Program-made: the position numbers and the translations under genes | Shown: positions 23,656 to 32,888 of the stretch, one piece after another | How positions within the stretch are numbered: the stretch's first letter is position 1 | How the letters are laid out: each line of letters starts with the position of its first letter | The notes under the pieces: generated by a model | Database searches by the model: none | What the model saw: the letters and a program-made list of their open reading frames with translations, nothing else | What the model was told of the DNA's origin: nothing | Origin: Dipteris shenzhenensis | Lineage: Eukaryota; Polypodiophyta; Polypodiopsida; Gleicheniales | Assembly (NCBI GenBank): GCA_047967505.1 | Contig: CM106541.1 | Length of the DNA stretch: 64,000 bases | Strand: one strand, 5' to 3'

Positions 23656-23902
23656 CTCGGGGGGGTCACTATGTATAAACCCTCTATATCACGTGCGTTC
23701 AAGGCCTATATTTAAAGTCCCTTATCTGTAAAAAATTTCATTAATAAAATGTACCCCTTTTCTATACAAATCTGTAAATTTTTTCCAAAACTATTTTAAA
23801 TAGTCCCTTATGTATATTTATTTCTGTAAATTTTAGAAATAAAAAAAATCCTTCTGTTGAACTCACGTGATAGGGTTACATATGATGAGTGACCCCCCCG
23901 AG
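23656..23902. mobile_element. hAT-like MITE, copy E
   Basis: A 247-bp copy with ends CTCGGGGGGGTCAC and GTGACCCCCCCGAG. The perfect 8-bp duplication caaaatcc lies at 23,648-23,655 and 23,903-23,910. It is inserted within the reading frame of gene A, and excision on paper restores the frame. Confidence 0.95.
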
Positions 23903-24603
23903 CAAAATCCATAGTCGTCGTTCGCAAGGAAAGAAGCATCTCGACCTTATGGTAGAAGGATCCTTGTATCCTTTAGATCCTGCCAACCAAAAGAGCCCTC
24001 CTTTCCATACAATGCATGAGCTAGTTCGGTTTGTTGGAAATGGACATGTGGGGTTGCTTGGTTATTACAATCGGTTAAACAATGCTCAATCAATGGCTAT
24101 GCAAGCAAGCGAGATGCGCAGAGCCCAAATAGAGATGCTAGCACATTTAGGAAATAGCACGATTGTTGCAATACATAACTCTATGCAGGATCTTCAAAGG
24201 GAGAACCAGGATCTTCATGATAAAGCCAAAGCATTGGACTTGGAGTGAAATGCATTGGACTTGGAGCGACATAAGTTAGAAGAGTCACTCTACAAGCTAG
24301 CTGAGTCCAAAAAAGGCTTGGAAAGATCTATATACAATAAAGTTCAATGAGTCGTAGAGAAGGAATGAGAGAAGGCAGAAGAACAAGTGCAAAAGATGAA
24401 AGAAACACCTTTGGGATTGAAGGAGAGGAAAAGAAGGTACTTACATAACATGGATGCATTGGCACCCACTAGTGGTGCTGGAAAGAGGAGATTTCAGGCT
24501 ACAAGGTTGGTTATCAAATGTTCCAATGAGATTACACTCTTTTGTGCTACACTATTTGTGACTAAGTTTTTATTGTGTTCTTCTTTAGAAACTTCATGGA
24601 AGA

Positions 24604-24607
24604 TGTG
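24604..24607. other. target duplication of the 15-kb element, left copy
   Basis: TGTG here and at 39,758-39,761. Keeping one copy joins gene A as FMEDV followed by MGRTNGDDIE with no frame change, which is strong support for the element boundaries. Confidence 0.8.
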
Positions 24608-24639
24608 GGGAAGTAGCAAGCTAAGGGTGTCCACTTTTT

Positions 24640-25400
24640 GTTCACTCCCCAATCCTAAGGAGGTGGAAAAACAAGCTTTTTAGCACACAAAAATGCAAAT
24701 CTCACCTACTTCCCTATGGATCTAGTCTTTGAAGTCTTCTGACACAACATCACAGTTGCTATTGTGCACACAATCGTATAGTCTGATCGAAAATTCGATG
24801 CACACACAAAAAATTTCTTTGTGTCACACGGCATGGTTCCAGGGTGGTCACACGTTTGTCACGAACAAAGAGTGTCATATAAAATTCTAAATTTCTCACT
24901 CATTTTAGATTAAATGTTATTGAAACTTTGTAAGTGGTCTCTTTACATTATGTAGAGCTTAACTTGATTTATTGGTATTTTTTTGAATGATTTATCTAAT
25001 TATAAATAATTATTTATAATAAATAAAGTCATAAAATACATGCATTTTAGTAGCACACCACATTTTTTTAGTATTTTGAATAATTAAGCAAATCCAATTC
25101 GGTGGAAGGTTAGTAGGCACATAAGGGTGTGTGGTTGAATCATCAAATCCCAAATCCAACGGTTAGATTTAGGAAGATTGAAGTTTAATTTTTACTTTTA
25201 CTCCTCAGAGGATCAACAAAGAATATTAAAAATAAATCTAGTAATTCTCAAACATAACCAAACATTTCAAAAATGTCAATATTTTTAGTCCTCTGCATGA
25301 TGAATAAGAGGAAAAAATTTTGGTTAAATTTGAGCAAGGGAAACGTACGATATGGCCTCCAAGAGTGAAATCTCCCTTTTGTGGGTGAAAAAGGGCCACC
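24640..25400. other. left flank of the 15-kb element, no gene
   Basis: A/T-rich non-coding sequence inside the left terminus. Only about the first 30 bp resemble the other termini (39,757 and 63,528). I see no gene. Confidence 0.5.
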
Positions 25401-25442
25401 CAAGCCTAATACCAAGACAAGGTAGGCTTGGTATTAGGCTTG
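25401..25442. repeat. perfect hairpin, 16-bp arms
   Basis: CAAGCCTAATACCAAG and its exact reverse complement are separated by 10 bases (acaaggtagg). Possibly a subterminal structural motif of the element. Confidence 0.85.
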
Positions 25443-25499
25443 GTGAGGTAGGCTAGGAGCATCACCGATCCTAGTGGCAAGCCTTTGGAGTCTGCATGC

Positions 25500-25850
25500 T
25501 GCCCATGTGGAAGGCTGAGTCATCAAAACCATGCCACGTTGTTAGACCACGTGGTGCCATCTCATCAAGCAGATGTGACATCACTCCTTGCCATGTCACC
25601 TTACATTGCCACACGTGCTGCCACATGTGCCACCTCATCATTCCACATCATCAGCCATGTGATCACACAATGCCACCTTGGCATACCTCCTCTCCTGGCC
25701 ACGTCACCAATCCCTCCACCTCAATTTGCCATGTCATCTACCACCTCATGAATGCCAACTCGTCATGCCCAGTACCACATCATGACCATGCAGGAAGAGA
25801 CTATATCACCACATCATGACCATGCATGGTGCCACATCAGCCAGATGCAT
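25500..25850. repeat. irregular gccac/catca word cluster
   Basis: The words gccacgt, gccacat and cacatcatca recur every 15-30 bp over about 350 bp. This resembles the short subterminal binding-site arrays of DNA transposons, but the unit is too loose to define. Confidence 0.4.
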
Positions 25851-25877
25851 ACACATGACGATGTGCGATGCATACAA

Positions 25878-26016
25878 TACCTCGATCGAGGTACATATGA
25901 TGGGTGAGGCATACATTACCTCGTTCGAGGTATGTGACCGAGGAGACATACAGATACCTCGATCGAGGTTCATACATACATGCATGCGCAATGCACTAAA
26001 TACCTCGATCGAGGTA
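25878..26016. repeat. left palindrome cluster (TACCTCGATCGAGGTA)
   Basis: Four copies of the 16-bp palindrome or near copies (one with cgttcg in the centre), 35-50 bp apart. The same palindrome is far more abundant near the right end (38,973-39,660) and in the second terminus at 63,620-64,000. Confidence 0.9.
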
Positions 26017-26152
26017 TAAGCTCTGATCGCGGCTCTGGGCATAGCAGACCTCTCCACCAAAACTAAGCCAATTAGTATCAATCTTAGCACCTCTCCACCA
26101 ATAATAATGAAGAGCAATCTAAGAGCAATCTAGTGGATGAGTTGAGGCTCTC

Positions 26153-26158
26153 TATAAG
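26153..26158 (+). promoter_or_regulatory. probable TATA box of the transposase gene
   Basis: TATAAG within ctctctataagac, 94 bp before the ATG at 26,247 and just after the left palindrome cluster. Placement and sequence fit a plant TATA box. Confidence 0.5.
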
Positions 26159-26246
26159 ACACCACGTTTTGGTTCATTTCACCCATTCTTAGCCATTCTT
26201 GCCTCCTCATCACTTTGTCACACCTTCCATCCTACTTTCATTGAGA

Positions 26247-29147
26247 ATGGGTTCTCAAAGCCGTAGAGCTAGTAGACGTGAAAGATGTAGGAACCCCCCC
26301 CCAAATCTCATTGACGAGGAGCGCAAGCGGAAGGCTCGTGAGCGCAAGAGAGCCTCTAGAGCTCGAGCTCGCGCGCCCACCTCTGATCCACCTCTACATC
26401 CCACCTCCACCCCCACCCCCACCTCCATTGTCCCCCCATGCTCATCCGCTCCCCTACCTCTAGCCTCCGCCCTTCCCCTAGCCACCTACATTTTGGCCTC
26501 CACCTCTACCTCTTCCCCCTCCACCCTCCCCCCTCCCCCTCCCCCCGCTCCGCTTGGCGCCTCCCTTCCCCCGTCCACCCTACCATCTCCCATTGATCCC
26601 GTTGCCCCACCTTGCAGCAGCAGTGTTGCTTCACGACGTGACTTGCCGAAGTCCACTATCCGTCGTCGTGCTAGCAAGATTGTGCAGTCTTTTTTTTGTG
26701 ACCTCACGCCAGCTTCGCAGTCTTCTCTTCTTACGTCCCTGATTGATCACCCTGACTTGGTAGAGTGTAGGAGGCTTGCTGGTCTTGGTGCACGTAGAGA
26801 TAGGGTTGTATCTAGCGAGGTCCTTAGCAGTGTTCGACGTTCCTATGCTTCTATTAAGCATAGGAACTCCAGTGATGCCTTGGCAGCACGTCGTGCTATT
26901 GTGGCTGCCATTAGTAGACCTCATATGATAGGCCATGTGCGTACCGCTTCACGTCTTCTTCAGATTGCACCGCGCACATTGCGAGCAGGCATCATTAGGA
27001 GGCAGAGTCTAGAGGATAGTGAGACTGATGCTCTTTGGGCTTCGAGTGGTCGTGCACCTCGCTGCGATCGATTGTTGGATGATTCCACTAGGTCCTTCAT
27101 ACAACAGTTTTGGGAGGAGCACTGCAGAGCATCCCCGGTGTTCAAGAAGGCATTGTGGAAGAGGGTGTCACGCGGTGTGTACATTGAGCATGGTGCATGT
27201 TTTTTGGAGTGTACCCAGACTGAGTTGTACACTCAGTTTGTAGAGACGCACCCGGAGTTCAAGATTGGGCAGAGGTCATTTGAGCGATGCAGGCCATGGT
27301 TTGTGCGATGCTCTCAGGAGCGTGACACATGCTGTTGTCGCTACCATGTGGATTTTGGATTGATGTATGACGTATTCCGTTCCCTTGATGGTCATAGGGG
27401 AGTGGTTCCTACTAGCCCTCGCGACTTCATTCATTCCATATTGTGTACACGAGATGGTGATGCTTTATTCCACTCCCTTGATTGTGTGGAAGGCACGTGT
27501 ACTTTGTGTGGTGACTTTGCCAGAGTGCCACGAGTTGCACTAGATACTTGTGATGTGCAGATGGTTTGTTGGCAGTAGTATGAGTACTGTACCTTGACAT
27601 TAGATGGTGGTGCACAGTCGAGGAGGTTGCAGCTTGTGGGGAAGGAGACACCACGTGTTGTATTCATTGACTATTTTCGAGGGAAGCTGTACCGCTACAT
27701 ACGCCACTCGCACACTGTGAAATGGGAGGATCGTCAGTTTCGTGCATGTTTGAGGACATTTCCTATAGGGGTGGTTGTCTCAGTGGTGGACTTTGCGGAG
27801 AATTACACCTTTGCACCACAGCATGAGATCCAATCGGAGTATTATTTCTCCGAACAGGTGACGTGTGATTGAGTATTGATTTTTTCCCCGCCTCATTATA
27901 TTGAATTATTTCAATAGTCATATTTTTTTTTCAATGCCATATTGCAGGTTGCTATATTTGTGCACATTAGCTATCGTCATGCACAGGCTCATGTGGATGG
28001 CATTGATAGCACCATGGACTCACGCATCATTGTGCGAGAGTATCACTTCTACATTAGTGATGATCGATCGCATGATGCCCATTTTGTGCAGCATTGCTTC
28101 ACTTTGCATGATAGTTTCTTGAGGGATCATGGTGTCACATGGCAACGGCGCTGGATTTGGTCAGACGGTTGCGGCGGTCAGTTCAAATCCGCTAGACAGT
28201 TTTATTGGTTCTGCAGATGGCACCGTGAGACATGCATTCCGATCACATGGAGCTACTTCGAGACAGGGCACGGTAAGGGAGAGCACGATGGTGCAGGTGC
28301 TTGCGTGAAGCGTGCTTTGCGTCGATACCAGTTGCGTCACAGTGCCGATCGCTTCAAGGATGCACATGATGTGGTGCGGTGGTGCAGCCAGCACTTATCC
28401 ACTAGTGCTACATCCTCGTTTCAGTCGCGTGACGATAGGGTGGTGAGCCGGTATTTTTGGTGCGTGGACATTGGGAGTCTTGATCGGTCGAGGCCTTTCG
28501 ATTGTCGTTCTGTGCCTGGCACTCTTGATTTCCATTCCATCAGGAGTGTAGGTGAGTCTCACCCTGCGATCTTTTCTCGACGGTTTGCATGTTTTTGCTC
28601 TGCATGCATTGATGATGATTGGGGAGGGTGCTCCATGATACCATGGGCCGATCCATGGGTACGGCGAGTGCTTTCTCCCTTCCAGCCTTGGGAGGAGATA
28701 CATGATGATCAGGATGCGGGATTCAGTTCCTCTAGAGATTATGACCAGCTTACAGATATTTTGCGTATTGGTGATATCTTCGCGGTTATTGCTTCGGAGG
28801 GCAATGAGGAGGGTGTGGATTATTACTTGTTGCGATGCTCTATGCTGAAGAGTGTGCTGAATGAGGATACAGTGGATGGGCATGGGATGCACTTCAATGC
28901 TCATAGCATGATTGTCGGTGGCCACTATTTTCAGCAGATACAGAGGCGTGGTCGCTATATTGAGTTCCAGGAGTACATGGCGGATCGGGAGGCATACATG
29001 TATTCTCATCTTGTTGTTGGGATCAAGATTACTTTGAGTCGTGTTCGCACTCGCAAGGTGACGTCCACTCCACGATGGCGCCTTGCAGTGGCAGATCACG
29101 AGAGCATACTTGCAACTATTGGCATGAGAGCTGATCCTGAGGAGTAG
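26247..29147 (+). CDS. DDE transposase of the 15-kb element (Sola-like, one in-frame TAG)
   Basis: Exons 26,247-27,857 and 27,948-29,147 encode about 936 codons. The 90-bp intron has GTGACG...TTGCAG ends and joins in phase. The N-terminus is Arg-rich, then Pro/Ser-rich (residues about 1-135). A Cys/His cluster follows (RCSQERDTCCCRYHVDF and CVEGTCTLCGDF, about residues 355-430), probably zinc binding. The catalytic core has VVSVVDFAENYTF, then DDRSHDAHFVQHC, IWSDGCGGQFKS and FETGHGKGEHDGAGACVKRA. These are candidate acidic residues of an RNase-H-like fold (inference). A single TAG at 27,576-27,578 (codon 444, after MVCWQ) interrupts an otherwise open frame. The decayed homologue at 2,470-5,810 shows the same motif order. 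ATG 26,247 was chosen as the first ATG; the frame opens upstream without one. Confidence 0.82.
27858..27947 (+). other. 90-bp intron in the transposase gene
   Basis: GT at 27,858 and TTGCAG ending at 27,947 join SEQ to VAIFVHI. The homologous relic at about 4,921 reads straight through this point (NKQ to ITILVHIT), which confirms the junction. Confidence 0.85.
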
Positions 29148-29149
29148 CA

Positions 29150-29445
29150 CATTACATATCTTATTTTTTGGGATCATCAGTTGATCAGATTGATTTTTAT
29201 TGGGTATCACTAGTTGATTACACTTTTTTGTATTCGATATGTATTGGCTCACTGTGTGACCGTACCATTGTAATTTTCATGGACTCATATTTTGTATTTC
29301 ACTATGATGGCTGTATACACGTTCATACACATCATTGTATTAGATTCTATTTTTAACATGATGTCCGATGTCTTCTCAATGGGATTTGTTGTGTTTATAA
29401 TACAAAAAATTGTTTATTAGTAGTAATGTTGTAATTTGTTTTGTG
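29150..29445 (+). other. 3' flank of the transposase gene
   Basis: A/T-rich sequence after the stop, with no further gene. Probably 3' UTR and terminator region. Confidence 0.4.
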
Positions 29446-29449
29446 CATT

Positions 29450-30410
29450 AGGACATTTTAAAAACGTGACTAAGAAAATAGCACACGTACTAACGAAATA
29501 TGCGTGTGGACTTGCTTGTTGGGGATGAAACTTTGCACGACTCTTAGGCCACCCTAGCCAATAGTCCACGCGAGATTTGGTCTGAATTGATTTGGTGTGC
29601 GCCACGTGGAAGGTACAATGCGTACATTTTTACAATCCCTACTAGCACTCGTGACTACGTATGAGCTATGGCGCATGTACTAACGAAATGCGCGTGTGGA
29701 CTTATCTGTTGGGAATGAAACTTCGCACAACTCTTAGGCCACCCTAGACATACATCCACGCAAGATTTGTTCTCCAACTTATTTGGTATGCGCCACGTGG
29801 AAGGTATAATGCGTACATTTTTACAATTTCTACTAGCACGACTACGTGTGAGAAATGGCGCACGTACTAACCAAATATGCATGTGGACTTATCTGTTGGA
29901 GATTAAACTTTGCACGGCTCTTAGGTTACCGTAGACGTACATCCATGCAAGATTTGGTGCCCAACTGATTTGGTATGCGCCACGTGGAAGGTACAATGCG
30001 TACATTTTTGCAATCCCTACTAGCACGACTACGTATGAGCTATGGCGCATGTAATGAGGAAATACGCGTGTGGACTTATCTGTTGGAAATGAAACTTCGC
30101 ACGACTCTTAGGCTACCGTAGGCGTACATCCACGCAAGATTTGGTGCCCAACTGATTTGGTATGCGCCACATGGAAGGACAGTTGCGTACATTTTTACAA
30201 TCCCTACTAGCACTCGTGACTACGTATGAAAAATGGCGCACGTACTAATGAAATACACACGTGGACTTATCTGTTAGGGACGAAACTTCACACGCCTCTT
30301 AAGCTACCCTAGATGTACATCCACGCAAGATTTGGTCTCCAACTGATTTGGTATGCGCCACGTGGAAGGACAAATGCATACATTTTTACAATTTCTACTA
30401 GCACGACTAA
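29450..30410. repeat. tandem satellite, five units of about 188 bp
   Basis: Units share ggcgcacgtactaacgaaat, tcttaggctaccctagacgt, gcaagatttggt and gcgccacgtggaagg. The phrase gcgtacatttttacaat falls at about 29,621, 29,811, 29,998, 30,185 and 30,375. Spacing is 187-190 bp. Confidence 0.92.
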
Positions 30411-31380
30411 ACCCTAAACCCTAAACCCTGGACCCTAAATCCTAAACCCTGTTGGGCATGAAACTTCACACGCCTCTTAGGCTACCCTAGACGTACATCC
30501 ACGCAAGATTTGGTCTCCAACTGATTTTGTTTGCGCCATGTAGAAGCAATCCCTACTAGCACGGCTAAACCCTAAACCCTAAACCCTAAACCCTGGACCC
30601 TAAATCCTAAACCCTGTTGGGGACGAAACTTCACACGCCTCTTAGGCTACCCTAGACGTACATCGACGCAAGATTTGGTCTCCAACTGATTTGGTTTGCG
30701 CCACGTAGAAGCAATCCCTACTAGCACGGCTAAACCCTAAACCCTAAACCCTGGACCCTAAATCCTAAACCCTGTTGGGGATGAAACTTCACACGCCTCT
30801 TAGGCTACCCTAGACGTACATCCACACAAGATTTGGTCTCCAACTGATTTAGTTTGCGCCACGTAGAAGCAATCCCTACTAGCACGGCTAAACCCTAAAC
30901 CCTAAACCCTGGACCCTAAATCCTAAACCCTGTTGGGGACGAAACTTCACACACCTCTTAGGCTACCCTAGACGTACATCCACGCAAGATTTGGTCTCCA
31001 ACTGATTTTGTTTGCGCCATGTAGAAGCAATCCCTACTAGCACGGCTAAGCCCTAAACCCTAAACCCTAAACCCTGGACCCTAAATCCTAAACCCTGTTG
31101 GGGACGAAACTTCACACGCCTCTTACGCTACCCTAGACGTACATCCACGCAAGATTTGGTCTCCAACTAATTTGGTTTGCGCCACGTAGAAGCAATCCCT
31201 ACTAGCACGGCTAAACCCCAAACCCTAAACCCTAAACCCTGGACCCTAAATCCTAAACCCTGTTGGGGACGAAACTTCACACGCCTCTTAGGCTACCCTA
31301 GACGTACATCGACGCAAGATTTGGTCTCCAACTGATTTGGTTTGCGCGACGTAGAAGCAATCCCTACTTGCACGACTACA
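30410..31380. repeat. satellite with embedded plant telomere words, six units of 158-165 bp
   Basis: Each unit joins the core of the preceding satellite (gaaacttcacacgcctctta, gcaagatttggtctccaact) to 'taaaccctaaaccctaaaccctgg' type telomere sequence. Unit starts (gttggg) fall at 30,451, 30,616, 30,774, 30,932, 31,097 and 31,262. The telomere portion varies between two and four AAACCCT copies, which accounts for the 158 versus 165 bp spacing. Confidence 0.93.
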
Positions 31381-31394
31381 CGTTAGCGTACCAC

Positions 31395-31690
31395 CAAAGT
31401 CAAAAGAAAATAGTAAAATTAAATTGTGGCCTAACATGTCACACCTTCCTTGTACTCCCATACATGAGTGGAGTTTAAAAGGGAGAAGTGGGATTGTTAA
31501 TATGTGTATATTTTTTTGGTGCATAGCCTGTGCAACAACCCTTTCTTTTTACATAAACCAAATACCAACACTTTTCCTTATACCAACCGCCAATCCTTTC
31601 TCTTGTACATAAACCACTAAATGCAAAAGAAAATAGTGAAATAAAATGGTGGGCTAGCATGCTACACCTTCCTTGTATTCCCGTATACAT
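31395..31690. repeat. direct repeat of about 75 bp, two copies
   Basis: The phrase 'aaaagaaaatagt.aaat.aaat.gtgg.cta.catg' through 'caccttccttgta.tccc.tacatg' occurs at about 31,398-31,465 and 31,622-31,690. Not coding. Confidence 0.65.
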
Positions 31691-31984
31691 GCATTAATTG
31701 CCAATTGTGTTGATTTCTCTTCTTTATGTTCATTATCTTTTATACATGCATAATAATTAGATTGGTGCATTGGCAAATGTCATATTAAGGAAATTGAAAT
31801 AGTCCTTAGAAACTTGGAAGGCATATGCGATTGTGATTTGGAAGGCACATGTGATTGTGGTTCGAATATGACAAATAATTAGGTCTTGTTTTCTTTGATC
31901 ACCAATTAGCACAAGTATTGTTAACAATAACAAACAAATTAAACACTGAGTCATAATAAATAACAGCAAAATCATGCAGAGGAC
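31691..31984. other. no gene seen
   Basis: A/T-rich sequence without a supportable feature. Confidence 0.4.
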
Positions 31985-32480
31985 AAGTCTAACTCCATTT
32001 TTGAAAAAAATCCCCTAAAAATTTATATTTTTAAAAAATTGTAGGGACAAAATATACGCTTCATGTCAATAATATTAAAAAACTAGAATTGTGAAAAAAG
32101 AATGCATAAAATATTACTTATATTTTATTGCAGAACCTAAAAATGTCTAGTATTACCATTTGCAAAAAGTATTCTCTCCTTTAATTTAAAAAACATGACA
32201 AATTGCAAAGGAGAAGAAACTGCTTCATTCAACTAAGAGAGTTGCTAGAGCTTTTTCTTTGAAATACCAATCGTTTTCTATGCAAGTGCCCATATCAAAT
32301 TGAAAGTTGGTAAAATTGATGTTACTTTAATATCTAATTTCATTTGATGAAACAATTTTACATTGGGCTATGGCATTGTCTAAAAAAAGTAATTTTCTTT
32401 TTATACAAATTAGTTTATCAAATGGTTGAATTTCAACATATTTTGATATTAAGATCGGAAGGCTAGATTTGGAAGCATGA
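31985..32480. repeat. dispersed repeat, copy 2
   Basis: The reverse complement matches 1,265-1,580 and 630-770. Here the two blocks are nearly adjacent, so this copy lacks the extra 500 bp of copy 1. Nothing identifies the parent element. Confidence 0.6.
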
Positions 32481-32880
32481 ATATGACAATAGTTGTCTTT
32501 TTGAAAAATTGATGAAAATTTGGATTTTGAAACACACTTTATTGACAAACATGAATAGAATAAAATTTTTGTTTAAGAAATGAAAAACTTTTATCCGCAA
32601 AATAAAATTTTCATCCAAAATAAGATGAATTTTGATATGTTTAATGTTTAATGTTTGCAATTAATGTTTAATGTTTACAATTACTTCACATGGCATTCTT
32701 TTTTGAATACCTTATGTATTAAACAAACTATAAACTGAGATAAACAAAGTGTGAAGAACATCATGAAAGTACGAAAATGCTCATACATCATAAAAGTGGG
32801 AACAATATCATGAAAGTACCAAAATGAATCTGTACATCATCATCATCATGCTACAAAAGTGCATCCCTATACAAGAAACG
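32481..32880. other. no gene seen; repeated aacatcatgaaagtac words
   Basis: A/T-rich. A phrase of the type 'atcatgaaagtac.aaaatg' occurs twice around 32,760-32,830, just downstream of the minus-strand gene. Probably 3' flank. Confidence 0.4.
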
Positions 32881-32888
32881 TGTGAAGC

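Larger units (their letters stand above)
23549..24607 (+). pseudogene. gene A, 5' part (unassigned transposon gene)
   Basis: The start codon at 23,549 gives MAPFEDVSNKYQVHLELDAK. The frame is interrupted by MITE copy E after SKI and resumes exactly in frame (HSRRSQGKKHLDL) once the MITE and one target copy are removed. From about 24,090 a coiled-coil region rich in Gln, Glu and Leu follows (MQDLQRENQDLHDKAKALDL). Three TGA stops interrupt it. The first sits in a repeated phrase whose second copy still has CGA (LDLE-stop versus LDLER), so it arose by C-to-T change. The gene is cut at 24,607 by the 15-kb element. The last codons read FRNFMEDV and continue at 39,758. The protein family is not recognised. 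Confidence 0.6.

Noticed and set aside
23007-23678. Long Pro/Ser/Leu frames on both strands (223 and 114 codons)
   Set aside because: They arise from the pure C/T tract before gene A; composition is simple and there are no motifs.
28395-29252. 285-codon minus-strand frame opposite the transposase
   Set aside because: It is an antisense shadow of exon 2; the sense frame has transposase motifs and a spliced partner.
30410-31380. Telomere words taken as a chromosome end
   Set aside because: They are short, periodic inside a satellite, and flanked on both sides by element sequence.
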